Positions 1 through 29,669 of a DNA stretch of 64,000 nucleotides are shown here, in pieces. The stretch spans positions 62,726,894 to 62,790,893 of the forward strand of contig OY997639.1 of NCBI GenBank assembly GCA_963921795.1, in the 5' to 3' direction. The position numbers were made by a program, and so were the translations under genes. Below the pieces are notes generated by a model that was not told where the DNA came from, did no database searches, and saw nothing but the letters and a program-made list of their open reading frames with translations. Numbering within the stretch: the stretch's first letter is position 1; each line of letters begins with the position of its first letter. Source of the stretch: Nannobrachium achirus. Taxonomy: Eukaryota; Chordata; Actinopteri; Myctophiformes; Myctophidae.

Positions 1-109
1 ACAGGTTCTGGAAGGGGGTGGTGGAGTGGGGAGGAGGAGGAGGAGAGGGGAGAGAGAGAGAGAGAGAAGAGGCACATGAACTTAGACTACACAATTACTG
101 GTGTTCAAC

Positions 110-955
110 AGAAATGTAACCAGTAAGGCTCCCTAATGGGGAGATAAGCGACCGTAGGTCACTTATCTCCACAAATAGGGCAAAAATGTGTTTTGCCAAA
201 ATCTTCCTGATCCATGTTGATGACATGAGTGTAGACATACTGTGTAGTGATTTTCGTGATTTTAGGGCAAAATCTGTAGGAGCAGTGTCCAAAAATGTGT
301 TTTTAAAAATCGGCCTGGAGGTGGCGCTATATGGGAGAGATTCATGTTGATGGGATGAGTGTAGACATACTGTGTACCGATTTGCGTGATTTTAGGGCAA
401 AAATTGTAGGAGCAGTGTCCAAAAATGTGTTTTGCAAGAATCGGCCTCATGGTGGCGCTAGAAGAGGGCCATGTGAGAAATGAGGGGTGGGGTCTCCGCG
501 CCGGCAAGGCGGACGAATAGGTACCGGCCCCGGCTGTCCCGGTCGCTCCTAGCCGGAGTTACGGCATTTTATGTGAGCTGCAGTGTAGGGGGTCCTCCAC
601 TGGGGGCGCCACCACTTTTGCATCCGTTCTGGAGCACCAGGAGTCGGTGGTCCCCGGGAATTCCCCGTGAGCAGCCCCGTTGGGGTGGTCATTTGGTCAG
701 TTTAGCACATTTGGTCATTTTTTACATCTGGGGGTCCCCCAGGGACCTGGGGGTCCCTGGAGCTCCGGGGGTTGTAGTTTGGCAGGTAAGGAGTGTGTGT
801 GCAAAATTTGGCATGGATCGGGGCAACGGTTGCGGAAATATGAGCAGGGCAAGAGTGTGACGTGTGAGGTGTGACAGACAGACTGACGGACTGACGGACT
901 TACACTTTGTGCAGGGTTTGATAGTAAATGCGACCTACGGTCGCAATTAACAAAA
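110..955. repeat. Unclassified interspersed repeat R1, copy 1 (long)
   Basis: Both edges carry a small palindrome built on 'gcgacc': ataagcgaccgtaggtcactt near 145-170 and atgcgacctacggtcgcaatt near 928-950. The left half contains about two and a half copies of a 140-bp unit (roughly 181-470) with 'aggagcagtgtccaaaaatgtgttttt'-type sequence. The right half has clustered 'ctgacgga' units. Shorter relatives occur at 13868-14155 and 37620-37980, so this is a dispersed family. It lies in iffo1 intron 3. No coding capacity recognised. Confidence 0.6.
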
Positions 956-975
956 TGAGAAATAGTATAGACACT

Positions 976-1500
976 GTTTCACAGTATGCCTCATATGTTT
1001 CCAATTTAATTTGATGTACAGTATATGCTTCTTATTTAATGTTCCTTTACTATTTAACCCCTCTTACAATATATATTTAGTAAATACCCCCCAAGGGTCT
1101 ATAGGCCCTGTCTTTTTCCCCCTCTATACCAATATAGCCAATCTACAAGCTCACAATATGTCACATTGTGATGCCTTGAGTGTTCGCTAACCAAATTCCT
1201 ATGCTGTACATACGGTACTGTACTTCAAGTAAGGATAAACAGATTCTGATTCTGTGTGTGTGTGTTTTCCACAGATTGCTCTTCTCCTCCCTCCTCGCCT
1301 CTGTTGTGTGTCCATACATGTCTATGCAGTGTGCGCTAATATAATAACGCTGGTCTTACAAAATGGTTTCTTTCTCCCCTACCCTTCCATTACATTGACC
1401 GTTTCAGGATTTATGGACAAGCAGTATTTCATAAATATGTGCGATTGGTTTCATGACGGTCACAGTGTGAATGGATGGAGGCTCCACAGGGCTGCAGTGT
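976..1500. other. iffo1 intron 3, no gene recognised
   Basis: AT-rich sequence follows the donor of iffo1 exon 3 (1511). It contains one copy of the 'atctacaagctcacaa' hairpin motif at 1141-1172. I looked for the next iffo1 exon (a segment beginning around NLSELDTKI in the family) and did not find it, so the gene continues beyond the left edge. Confidence 0.5.
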
Positions 1501-1511
1501 GTTGGACTCAC

Positions 1512-13860
<12,349 letters not shown>

Positions 13861-13867
13861 TTAATGT

Positions 13868-14155
13868 ATTAATTGCGACCGTTAGGTCGCAAGTTACAAT
13901 GAAAACCTCCACCGGCTGTCTGTCAGTCCCTCCGTCCGTCCGTCCGTCCGTCCGTCCGTCCGTCCGTCAGTCTGTCCGTCACGTCACATCACGTCACACT
14001 TTTGGCCCTACTCTTATCTCCGGTACCGTTGCCCCAATCCATGCCAAACTTTGCCCCTGATTTCTCACATGCCCCTGTTCTAGCGCCACCATGAGGCCGC
14101 ATGTATACATGCGACCTGATAGTCGATTATCTCCCGATTAGGGAGTCTTAATGGT
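13868..14155. repeat. Interspersed repeat R1, copy 2 (short), with (CCGT)n
   Basis: Starts with the palindromic edge 'ttaattgcgaccgttaggtcgcaa' (13869-13891) and ends near 'gcgacctgatagtcgattatctcccgattaggg'. It shares 'tagcgccaccatgaggcc' and 'gttgccccaatccatgcc' with the copies at 110-955 and 37620-37980. A (CCGT)n microsatellite occupies 13929-13970. Confidence 0.65.
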
Positions 14156-15049
14156 TATTGTGCTGCTATGTGAGCAGGCTCAGCAGGGCAAGCCATTCGA
14201 TAGTGCAGCTAATAGTTCCATAATAGTCCATAGCTCCCAAAGTCGAAGGCAGGCAGGGAGGCCACACTAGCCCAATGTCCAGAGACACAAAGCAGCATGT
14301 ATGATGTAACCAGAGTTCGAGTTATGTGGGAGCCAGTAGGGGCTTAGCTCCCATAGTTAAAGTCTGGGACCCCATAGTCAACAACCCCCTTTGGGGTCTC
14401 TTTTTTTCTAAGTGTGTATTTTTTTTTTTTTTTTTTTTTTCGTTTTCTTTTTTTTTATGTTCCATTGGAAGAATTTATATTATTTATGTTAACTAGATAT
14501 ACTAAATAAACATGTTAGACAGTAAGACTAAACAATGACATCACACCGTTTAATCCTACTATTAATTTTATTATTATAAATCAGGCGCATTTAATGTGGG
14601 GTGTGAGTCTTCCTTTACCATCCGAGTTATAACACACTCGCTGCAATGGTTCCTACTTCCTACCTTTCCCCTAACCTCGCCTACCAGGCTTTCTTTCCCC
14701 ATAAGCTAGGAACCACTGCGTCGAGTGTCTGTTCTAGCCACGGCCCGGACGGCAAAGGAAGGCGGACACTCGGACAGCAACAAACAACCAAACAACGCTG
14801 TCTTGTGAGCAAGACTGTAGCCTGTGCCCGTGACATTGTTTTTTTTAGTAAATAAATATGAACCAGACCCGCCTTGTTTTGAGAAAGAAAAATACCCATT
14901 TTAGCCGACTTTATGCTACCAGAACGGGAACTTTTGGCTGGATGGCTCAGAGCTCAGATCATCAGATGGAGGAATTGGGAACTGGAGGCTGAGCAATAAT
15001 GGTGAGTTAATATGAACAGAAAAGACTGCCTGGAGTTGTCAACATAGCC

Positions 15050-15175
15050 AATGTGAAGCCCGAATTAATATTGTGAAAGGAAAAATATGATTTAATATAG
15101 GAAATACCCGTTTTAGGCGACTTTATATCCGCAATTACCCGATTTTTTTTCGCCGCCGCCCTTCGGCGCCGCCAG
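15050..15175. mobile_element. Fragment shared with the hAT-like element at 2085-3170
   Basis: The segment 'cgaattaatattgtgaaaggaaaaatatgatttaatatagg ... cgccgcccttcggcgcc' is nearly the same as the internal repeat of the 2085-3170 element, including the GC-rich 'ggcgccgcc' hairpin. The surrounding 14380-15050 holds a poly-T run (14419-14440) and no gene. Confidence 0.6.
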
Positions 15176-15599
15176 AATAGGGCTCCCATAGCTCTGTGGG
15201 TATAACTCGATCACTGGATGTAACCACTTAAGTGTTACATCAAATATTCATGCTGAGCCTGCAGTTCTTTCAAGGGTCATAACACATACTCTATGTTATC
15301 GGGCTGGCTAATGGCAGGCTACACAATTTCAAGCAGAACAGAAGGAATAACAGAGTCAAGGCTCAAGAACCCTGTCAGTAACGCAGTTGGAATGCCATAT
15401 AGTATTCTGGTTCTATTTCTTCTGTTTCAGATCTGTTTTTTGTTTTTTCCCAGATGCCACAAGCTCCCCTTCGGTCTCTGCCATGGAATATTGTGATTAC
15501 AGTTTTGCTAAATTCTATGAACTCAGTCAAAGTGTAAAATGTTAATTTTTTTATGTTTTTCATGTAAAAGAATTGGTAGGCTACATTTAGGCATAAGAA

Positions 15600-17890
15600 A
15601 ATGCATGAAAAATAATTAGTCAGTGGTCTATGAAGGCTATTCAATTATTTCACGTTTGATTTTGTGGTTATCTCATAGGAATAAAGCAAGCTAGTTGCTC
15701 AAGTGTTAATCATTTCTGTACTGTTTCCTACTCTGCTCTGGATTGCCATCTGCTGTTAAAATAAGTCAGTGTGCTGTCCCGTGCACTTTGATTGGAAGAG
15801 AAGCAGTCTGCCTACTATTTAGCATAAACAGCATTCACTTTGATCTTTCTTATTATTAAATAGATTCCCAGTAGTATTATATATATTTTTTTATCTAATG
15901 GTTTCTTCTACAGTTATGTTGTACTTGTGTGCGTAGTTTTAGTGTCTAAACACATTGTGTATGTCACGCAAAACCGTTAGTAAGATCAATAGTTTGATAA
16001 TTGAGATGGCTAGAGAGGTCTCTCGTAGGTAGGAATTTTACTCTTTTAGTATTTATCTAGTAGGTTTCTAATAAATAGAAGCCCTCTAAGAATGTTAAAT
16101 TAAATGATGGTAGGTGGTTGTTACCTTTGCATTGTAAAGCTTAGCTTATTGACCATTAAAGGCAAAACTAAATAGTTTATGCCTCTTCTTCCCTGTGCCA
16201 ATCATGATCTTAGATCAGTGTGGTTCCCTAAACATAATTTATTTTCAAGGACTATAGCACTCTATTGCAGAATGCAGACCAGAGAGTGAGGGTCTATTTT
16301 TGGAGGACCCTCAAGATAATGTTTCATTCCTTACAGCCCTCTTAAGCTTTTTTTCCACAAGGAATTTAACACACGTGGATTTATGTAATGATATCTTTAT
16401 CCAAGTTATAGTTTTTAACAGTCTTTATGGGACGCCAAGATCAGCGATCATTAGCATTCCCGAGGTTCAAAAATTATGCTTCCGAAATCTCTTGATGTTG
16501 ATTCCGCAAAGAGGACAGTTATTCACTACCCGCTCTGTGCCAAACAAAGCAGAAGCCCTTTTTAAACATATGCTTACAGTTCCTCACTATAGCACCATAG
16601 TGAACATACATCTCCAGTCATGGTTATCGAAAGAATGTTGTAAAAACATTTCGTCGTAAAAGGTTTCGTTGTTATTTTTCCTGTTTAAGCATATTTGACA
16701 TTAATAGGCCTATTAAAATGTTATTATCATTTTTTCCAGTGGTCTATCATGGATGCCATTTAATTATTTCACATTTTACATAGTGGTTATTAGTTGTTTC
16801 CTACTCTATTCTGGATTGCCATCTGCTGGTAAAATAAGATATAGTCACTGTGCTGACAATATTGACAACGTTGTCCCCTCCCGTCCCAAACGGTGCACTT
16901 TGATTGGAGGAGAAGCAGTACTGTTTAGCATAACCAGCATGCACTTCGGTCTATCTAATTATAAACTAGATTCCCAGTAGATAATGTTATATCTCAGATA
17001 ATCTCTTTTCTACAGTTATTAAGTTTTACTTGTGTGCGTAGTATTAGTGTCCAAAAAATTGTGTGTAGAGTAGACATAGGTATGCATCACCGTTACAACG
17101 ATATGTAGTTTGATAATTAACACAATTAGAGAGTTCTTTAGCCATTAGGAATTCCAACTCTTTTAGTATTTATCAAGTAGGTTCCTATTAAATAGGAGCC
17201 CCCTTACATCGTTGAAAATAAAAAAAAAACATTATATGTAAAACATAGAAGATAATATCTCTATAAATATTATTATAGTAGTTATCTAATAAATAGAATA
17301 GAGGCCCCTTACAAAGTTGAAAATAAAAACAAAACAATATATAAAGTGTAGTAGCAAAATAATGACTAGGCAAATGGACGACTCCTGATAGATTTAAACA
17401 TCTAGTCTGGAGTGGAGGGACATCTAGTCTGGAGTGGAGGGACATTAGTTAGTGATTGTGATGATGTGATCAGCTGTTCTTAGTTGTTCTCAGACTCCAT
17501 GGGACAAATTAATTAATTAGTTAATTTCGGAATGTCCTTAAAGGATAGAGCGCTTTGAGATTCAGATGCCATACGGACAGAATACTAATAATTTATAAGC
17601 TAAAATATGATCATTTTTTCAGCAGATATAAACTATATATTTAATATTCGACAACTTCATGTTGGGACGCCAGGATAAGCGATCACTAGCAATCCCGAGG
17701 TTCAAAAATTATGCTTCCGAAATCTCTTGATGTCGATTCCGCAAAGAGAGTAGTTATTCACCACCCTCTCTGTGCCAAACAAAGCAGAAGCCCTTTTTAA
17801 CGATATTTTGACAGTTCATGGGTACGAGCATAGTGAACATACATCACAGTCACGGTTGTCAAAAAAGATTGTATCGTAATAAATAACAGC
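15600..17890. repeat. 1.1-1.2-kb imperfect tandem duplication
   Basis: Two diverged copies share blocks in the same order: 'tggattgccatctgct' (15740 and 16813), 'gtgcactttgattgga' (15783 and 16894), 'ctcttttagtatttat' (16041 and 17158) and 'gaggttcaaaaattatgc' (16462 and 17697). The spacing drifts between 1073 and 1235 bp. No protein or known RNA recognised. The best conserved block (16430-16655 versus 17662-17885) is about 225 bp. A 22-bp direct repeat (tctagtctggagtggaggga) lies at 17400-17443. Confidence 0.8.
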
Positions 17891-18237
17891 AGAATGGTTT
17901 CTTTTAAATATACAGGTGTAGAATAAAACATAATTATGTAGCCTACACTTGTACAACAAGATATCGCCTCAGAAATGCAACATTTTTGACCAGTGCAGCA
18001 GAGAGCATCATGGGTAATACGTCAGTGGTCCCAAGACTGTATGTCTGCACTCTGCAGCGGCCACAGCCTCTCGTTTTTAGTAAAAAGAAAAAATACACTT
18101 TCGCTACTCACCAAAACAAAAACGGTTTTATGGAGTTGAAAGCCTAATTTCGATAGTGGGAACATTCTAAGCCCTTACCTCACGTCTAAAATACATTTTT
18201 TTCACAAAAAAATAAATAATCCACCGGCTGGAAAAAT

Positions 18238-18333
18238 ATGTTTTAGTTACTCCACTGCGCCCTCTACAGATCTTGTCAATAGAAATTTTTCATTGACGGG
18301 ACCTGTAGAGGGCGCAATGGAGTAACTAAACAT
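18238..18333. repeat. Palindromic miniature element 'ttagttactccactgcgccctctac'
   Basis: Arms of about 33 bp face each other: 'gttttagttactccactgcgccctctacag' and its near-perfect inverse 'ctgtagagggcgcaatggagtaactaaac', with a loop of about 30 bases. The 'cgccctctac' end is common in short inverted-repeat elements. No target duplication identified with certainty. Confidence 0.7.
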
Positions 18334-19690
18334 TTCTAACAAGTGTGTTAATGTGTTGATCACACTAGTCTCCTGTAAAGAAGAATACATGGGGGCTTTT
18401 TATTAGTAATAATAACTAATAAGCGTTTATCCATCTTGGCATTGATTTAATTGAATTCATTTTCCTTTAGGACAAAGAAAAGAAAATGATCTGATTGATT
18501 GATTGACGATTTTATTAGAAGGTTGCATAGGAAAAAGTAGGTACTTATTCTGTTACAACAAATATGACGTTTTATGTATCTTACTTTTAATGCTTATTTT
18601 TGTCTACTCAAAGATTAAAGAATTAGATTTTGTGAAATGGCTGGATTGAGTGTAGCTCTGGACCAGATAGATTGAGTTTTAGTACTGCAGGAACACAATG
18701 ATATTCTAACATGCATTTAATTCATCAGTGCTGCTAGCAGAAGCCTAGAGCAGTGGATATCCCAAACTTGGGGTCCCCAAATTATTTTGGGGTGTCCCCA
18801 CTCCCAGATGACCCTATAGGCTTAAACATACAGTTTTGCTCAGCCTTTTTCACTTAAAGTTATAGCTTGAAATTATAAATGAAATTATAATATCTTATAT
18901 GATATCTGTTTGATATGCATGCCACAGACCCTCATTTGAGATTTCTTTATTTATCAAATATGGCCTAATCTACACAGTAAATCCTCAATTCTTCAGTTGC
19001 TCTTTTTACCAACTGGCTTTGGACTGGTGGCGCTGTATGAGTAGGCATACTTTCTACGTTTGGTAGCCTACTTAGTAGCCTACATTTTGCAATACTTTTG
19101 TACTTTTACACAAGTAAATGTTGAATTCCATACTTGTACTACGGGCACAGGCAGCTGATAAGCGGATTCTGCTAATGCATTTCAATGGGAATAGAGCGGG
19201 TTTTTTGGAGAAATCCGCAAACGGCACAAAACAAAATACAAACTATGACGGAGAAAACAAAGCAAACCTCCTCTCAGTGAATCAAGCATGCTCTTATCCG
19301 ACCTTATGGCTTATATTGAAATGTAGCCTGCTTCCCAGTCTGAGCAAGGTGCAGCTGCCAGGTCAAACTTTCAACAGCAGTGAAGTAAGTCTTAAAGTGA
19401 CAGTAGCCTACAGGCATCAAGTTGGGATAGAACAATAACACTGTTAATAAAGACCATTCAGTAGGCTACCTATCAGGATTTGGTGGATTTCAACCATGAA
19501 AATTAGCTTTAATTTTAACCTAGTACACATGCATGCAACTTCATAATGAGGCTTTCAATGAGACTAAACAATTTCATAGACCTGTTTGACAACACTCAGC
19601 TCAGTGTGAATTCATGTGTTGTGCTTTACCCAAGCACAAAGATTTAGCAGCCCCCAGGTAGTATCTTTGAGGAAGTCCACTGGTCTAGAC

Positions 19691-20130
19691 CAGGGGTGCC
19701 CAAAAGGTAGATCGTGATCTACCAGTAGATCACCAACGGTGTGCAGGTAGACCACATGACATGCCTCTAAAAATATATAATTAAAATATAAAAAGAATAT
19801 GTCAATATGACATCAAGAAGGGCCTGCCAGCTCCCTTCATGGCTTCTAATGAAGCCAAACCTCCAATGCAAAACTTTGTTCAAGAGTCAGTAGCATTACA
19901 AAGAACCCCAAAACCTAGCACTTCCATACAGAATGGGATGAAGACATTTCCCCCAGTATTTCCCATTTATTTCCCCCTTACAGTAAGTGTGTTTGTCTAA
20001 AATGTAACACCAGTGCTGCTATTCCAAAGCCCCCCTCAGGCCCTCAGCTAAAACATTTTGGATGGGTAGATCATGTTGAGCTAGTCATTTTAAAAGTAGA
20101 TCTGACGTCAAAAAAGTGTGGGCACCCCTG
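19691..20130. mobile_element. hAT MITE with intact 8-bp target duplication
   Basis: The terminal inverted repeats are CAGGGGTGCCCA and TGGGCACCCCTG. The flanking duplication GTCTAGAC is present at 19683-19690 and 20131-20138. The 440-bp body also has 'gtagatcgtgatctaccagtagatc' near the left end. There is no coding capacity, so it is a non-autonomous Charlie-type insertion. Confidence 0.88.
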
Positions 20131-20138
20131 GTCTAGAC

Positions 20139-20480
20139 CTTGCATTGCCTTAATTTAATCCACCACTTCGGAGTGAAATGTCTGGGGCTTGAGTCTGGTG
20201 CAACGCACAGGTCCTGGATCTGGTGAGAGCAGGAGTGGACCAGACAGGAGTCAATCCACAGAGCCTAGTCCTTCAGTGCGCCAGATTTCCTCTCCCAGTC
20301 TCAGCAGAGTAGTTCCGGAGCAGCGGAGTGAAGTTCCTGTCCTGTCTTTCCCTAATGGGACTGATCGTGGGTAGCTACTGGGACTCAAGTCGGGACTAGA
20401 TCAACCCCAGCTGGGTCACCCAAGTGAGGGATATGTTTTGCGAGACCCGAAACCCCGACGAGGTTGGGGTAAAATCACTG
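20139..20480. other. Unexplained GC-richer stretch between iffo1 and gapdh
   Basis: This roughly 300-base stretch differs from the AT-rich surroundings and holds phrases such as 'gtgacccaagtgaggg'-like and 'cgagacccgaaaccccgac', then 'ggttggggtaaaatcactg'. A short plus-strand frame (20189-20371) crosses it but resembles nothing I know. It could be part of an old retroelement or an exon remnant. Confidence 0.3.
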
Positions 20481-20817
20481 AGGATACGTCCCAGTTGCAT
20501 CCATGCGATGTTTTTTCGTTTGTTGATTTATAGTTCAACTGACAGTATGCTTATTTGACAAAACATAATTCACTGTCTCAATGATCTATATAAAGATTAG
20601 AAATCAGTAGGACACGTTTAGTTATATGTTATAACATTCAGTTTAAGGTCTAATTCCATGTCTAATGATCTATAACTCAGAGCTGGCATTTACTGATAAA
20701 GTGTTGAGAAACTATGAGTCATCTCCTCCTAAAGACCATCTATCTACCTACAGTCTAATGTAGCCCCCCCTCCCAAAAAAAAAGACAGATGAGGACATGT
20801 TATCTCACAAACAGGAC

Positions 20818-20823
20818 TTTATT
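20818..20823 (-). terminator. gapdh polyadenylation signal
   Basis: TTTATT on the plus strand is AATAAA on the minus strand, about 300 nt past the gapdh stop codon at 21120. That spacing is compatible with a short 3' UTR. It is the first canonical signal downstream in the sense direction that I noticed; cleavage would fall near 20795-20805. Confidence 0.5.
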
Positions 20824-21119
20824 CCATTCCTGAATGCAGCACTTTTCAGCACCACACACAGGACAGACCTTCACACACCTTCCTTACATCTCACACAAGA
20901 ACAGAACAGGGACTCTTATAATACAAAAAATATATTGGTCATCAATTTAAAGCCAGGTTTCGTTTGTGATGTGTGGGACCTTCCTCAGGCATGTAATGGG
21001 GGACAACCATCGGGCAGTGGAATCGGGCAGAGTTATAGAGAATACAACTTCTTCATTGTATGTGAATAACTCCAGAATCAGGAGAATGTAGGTGATGTCA
21101 TGTTCATTGGCCAGTTATT

Positions 21120-26934
<5,815 letters not shown>

Positions 26935-27439
26935 GTTGCCTGGGTTGGTCTAGTCCTCTGAAAAAGTGAAAAGGTCACAGGAGAAGGGAGTGAAGAGTGA
27001 GATAAATAATCATTAAGAAAATATTAAGCACCATTTATGAGTCTACAGATTGTGACTTGTTAAGAACACAGTAGCTAGCTTAGCTAAAAAGACACACAAG
27101 ACAAAAAGTGGCCAAAAGCCAATCAAATGGATTTCTAAAGATAAACAACACAAAAAGTTTGTTGGGGGAATAACTGCAACTGTTTCCAATTAGGCCTAAT
27201 AATAGGCAAAGTTGTACAAATGTATATTTTGTCTTTGCAACAAGTCACTTGACAGTAAAGTAAATCACTAGCGAGCTACTTCTGCAACTTTGAATTAAGA
27301 GTTTAATTAGATTGTCTGTGAAATTGATTTCAAAAGCTTCCCAGATCTTTTACAATGTCTCTGTGTTTAACCAAACCCAAATCATCAGGTTGTGTTCTTT
27401 CAAAATGCAAGCCATTGATTTAAGCAATTAATTAATTAC

Positions 27440-27480
27440 CGTTTGTGAGATAGGTCTGTCTGTCTTGCGACTCCGGGTGT
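27440..27480 (-). other. gapdh: gapdh non-coding first exon (5' UTR), approximate
   Basis: The coding exon of gapdh begins at an acceptor near 26957 (minus tttttcag), 23 nt before the ATG, so a separate upstream 5' UTR exon is expected. A donor (minus cacaaacg/gtaatt) ends at 27440. It lies about 70 nt downstream of a TATA-like element at 27507-27516. The transcription start, and so the right boundary of about 27480, is inferred from TATA spacing and is uncertain by tens of bases. Confidence 0.6.
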
Positions 27481-27506
27481 GAGTGGAACGAACAGGGAGA
27501 TTCCGG

Positions 27507-27558
27507 TGTTTATATGACTGACGGCGGTGATGCCACGCCCCCCACGACCCCGCCCCCT
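27507..27558 (-). promoter_or_regulatory. gapdh core promoter: TATA box and GC box
   Basis: On the minus strand 27516-27507 reads CATATAAACA-like, a good TATA element. About 35-40 bp further upstream, 27557-27548 reads GGGGGCGGGG, an Sp1-type GC box. Both sit just upstream of the inferred gapdh first exon. A (CA)n tract of about 50 bp begins at 27583, roughly 25 bp upstream of the GC box. Motif calls are from sequence; function is inferred. Confidence 0.6.
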
Positions 27559-27580
27559 TTGAATGTCAAGGTCGTCAGCC

Positions 27581-27582
<2 letters not shown>

Positions 27583-27631
<49 letters not shown>
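27583..27631. repeat. (CA)n tract at the gapdh promoter
   Basis: About 24 CA units lie upstream of the GC box and TATA box of gapdh. Alternating purine-pyrimidine runs can adopt Z-DNA; an effect on gapdh transcription is speculation. Confidence 0.9.
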
Positions 27632-27633
<2 letters not shown>

Positions 27634-27951
27634 CTAGAAGTTCATTTGAGAACAAATTAGGCCTATTGCATAGGCCTACAGTATGTCTTTATATGAGTAC
27701 AAAGTTTGCAAGCATTTCCTTCAGGTGACAATTAATGGGACTAATCCCGGTGTCTTCACAGTGGCCTGACTTCACTGTGACTTTTATTGCAACGAAACAC
27801 AGACAGTCATCATCATAACACTGGTTCTCACAGAGCTCTGTGCACACTCCAAACATTTACAGTAGCCTACTGCCCCTGGCCTCTGCACTGTGGCTGGCTC
27901 TCGACATGCACAACAATTTCACCCACATTTACCAGAGTGTGCTGATGCTTC

Positions 27952-28291
27952 TTAAAGGGCCACTTCGCCTCTGGGACAACTAGATCTTATTGTATTGTTG
28001 TTTGGGACACAATCAACACAATCCTGAGTTATTTTTTGTATTCAATCTGTGTTTTGAGATATTTTAGTATTTCAGCTGTGCTAGTGATGCATTTTGCATC
28101 ATATGATGCATTTTGCATCATCATGCTGCATCATATGGTGCAAAACGCATCACTAGCACAGCTGTGTACTAATACTAAAATATCTCAAAACACAGATTGA
28201 ACACAAAGAATAACACAGGATTGTGTTGATTGTGTCCCAAACAACAATAACATAAGATCTGGTTGTACCAGAGGTGAAGTGGCCCTTTAAG
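27952..28291. mobile_element. 340-bp near-perfect palindromic MITE flanked by TTAA
   Basis: The left end TTAAAGGGCCACTTC and right end GAAGTGGCCCTTTAA are the tips of arms of roughly 150 bp. The arms pair almost throughout ('caatctgtgttttgagatat' against its inverse), meeting at a centre rich in 'gatgcattttgcatcat'. TTAA at both edges suggests a piggyBac-type or similar TTAA-specific element. A transcript would form a very long hairpin. Confidence 0.85.
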
Positions 28292-28588
28292 TATAAGGTC
28301 GAGATGAGGACACAGACATGTAAGTCATGGGGGTATTTGGGGTAACACACAGGGTCCCTAGATGACCTTCTCACTATATAGACAGTCACAGAGAGACGGA
28401 TCAAATCGCGGTCCTGAAGAGGCTGACATTTTGTTCAAAGACCATGACCCTTACTAACTTAGATGCCCCTCTCTCTCGTCTGAACTGCTTTGATCCATCC
28501 TGTCTCTACTCCCACAACCCCTACACTCTTTCACTGAATATTGTACAACATTGTCTTATCTATCGACTTTTATTACTAAATTAGATTG

Positions 28589-28794
28589 TTAAAGGGGAGA
28601 ACCACCCATTTTCAACATTGAACTATAGGCCTATATGTCATTAATATACCTTTGAGTTGTTATGTGGGAATAAGAAAAAAACTCCCCCCACTTGCCTAGA
28701 ATAGGAGGATTGTTTTGGGGTTTTGGCTTGCAAAGTACACCTAGTACTAGTGTCACATAGTTCAATGTTGAAAATGGGTGGTTCTCCCCTTTAA
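28589..28794. mobile_element. TTAA-flanked MITE with 37-bp inverted ends
   Basis: The left arm starts TTAAAGGGGAGAACCACCCA and the right arm ends with its inverse, ...GTTCTCCCCTTTAA. The inverted repeats are about 37 bp long and the unique centre about 130 bp. It lies 300 bp from the 27952-28291 palindrome but has different ends. Confidence 0.85.
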
Positions 28795-29369
28795 TTATAA
28801 AAAGACTAAGGCATAGTTAAGACATAGTGTTTGGTGACAAATTATTGAACGTTACCCCCCATTCCGACATCCCCACATTCCGACACTAACCCTATACCTA
28901 ACCCTGACCCTAACCCTAAACTCTATGGAAGTGCCGCCACTCAGACAATTAGAAGTCAAGGTCGGAATGGCAGCATGTCGGAATGGAGAGCGGCCCTCGC
29001 CATAATGCATACCAGAAATAAGCTTATTAAGGAAATAACTGGTAAAGGCAAGATACAAATCTAAAAATCTGTAAACTGAATTATTTGATTGTTCATAGAA
29101 TGTGATAAAACCTGGACCTCTGCATTTTGTTTCAGGGGATGACACAACATGCTGGTTTTGGTTATAATGAGGGTATCATTTAGAGTGCCATTCATAATGA
29201 ACCATATTGGAAGTATCTCCCTAGTTACATCCTTAGGGACAGCCAGCCTCACACGCTGCAGGTCCCACCTCTCAATTATTGAAACATTATTCCACAGCGT
29301 GGCATCTTGTCACCAACAGCTCAACACAAATTCACAGGCCATTATGCACAGAGCTTACTGTTGCCATCT

Positions 29370-29665
29370 GAAGTGATGGAAGGAGTTCTCACATGTTTTA
29401 CTTAAGTAAAAGCAATAATACCACAATGTAAAAATAATAAAATATTCAAATACAAGACAAGTTTTGAGCATGTAGATCTGCTATTTTCAAATAGCTAATA
29501 CACTATATAGGATTGAAGTGGTTAATGCATATTTTGTAATAATAATCTAAATCTGCAAAGTACTGTAACTAGTAACTCAAGTTTTAAAATAATTGTTGTG
29601 GAGTAAAAGTACTATATTAGCCTCAGAGATGTAGTGGCGTAAAAGTATTTACGATGTACTATGTA
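29370..29665. mobile_element. Degenerate 'agtggtggaa' element
   Basis: 'agtgatggaaggagttctcac ... cttaagtaaaagcaat' to '...gtactatgtccacc' resembles the fish element with CAGTGGTGGAAGAAGTACT ends, also found at 35430-35830. It is diverged and has no coding capacity. Confidence 0.45.
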
Positions 29666-29669
29666 AATA

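Noticed and set aside
480..874. Open frames of 64-126 codons on the plus strand
   Set aside because: They lie in a repetitive R1 copy, resemble no protein and have no splice or homology support.
16300..16659. 119-codon plus-strand frame
   Set aside because: Lies in the 1.1-kb duplication; the second copy has frame-breaking indels and no similarity to known proteins was recognised.
28885..28920. Interstitial telomere-like (CCCTAA)n
   Set aside because: Only about five imperfect units inside a larger 'attccgacat' repeat with inverted 'gtcggaat' words; more likely part of a transposable element than a fusion or healing site.
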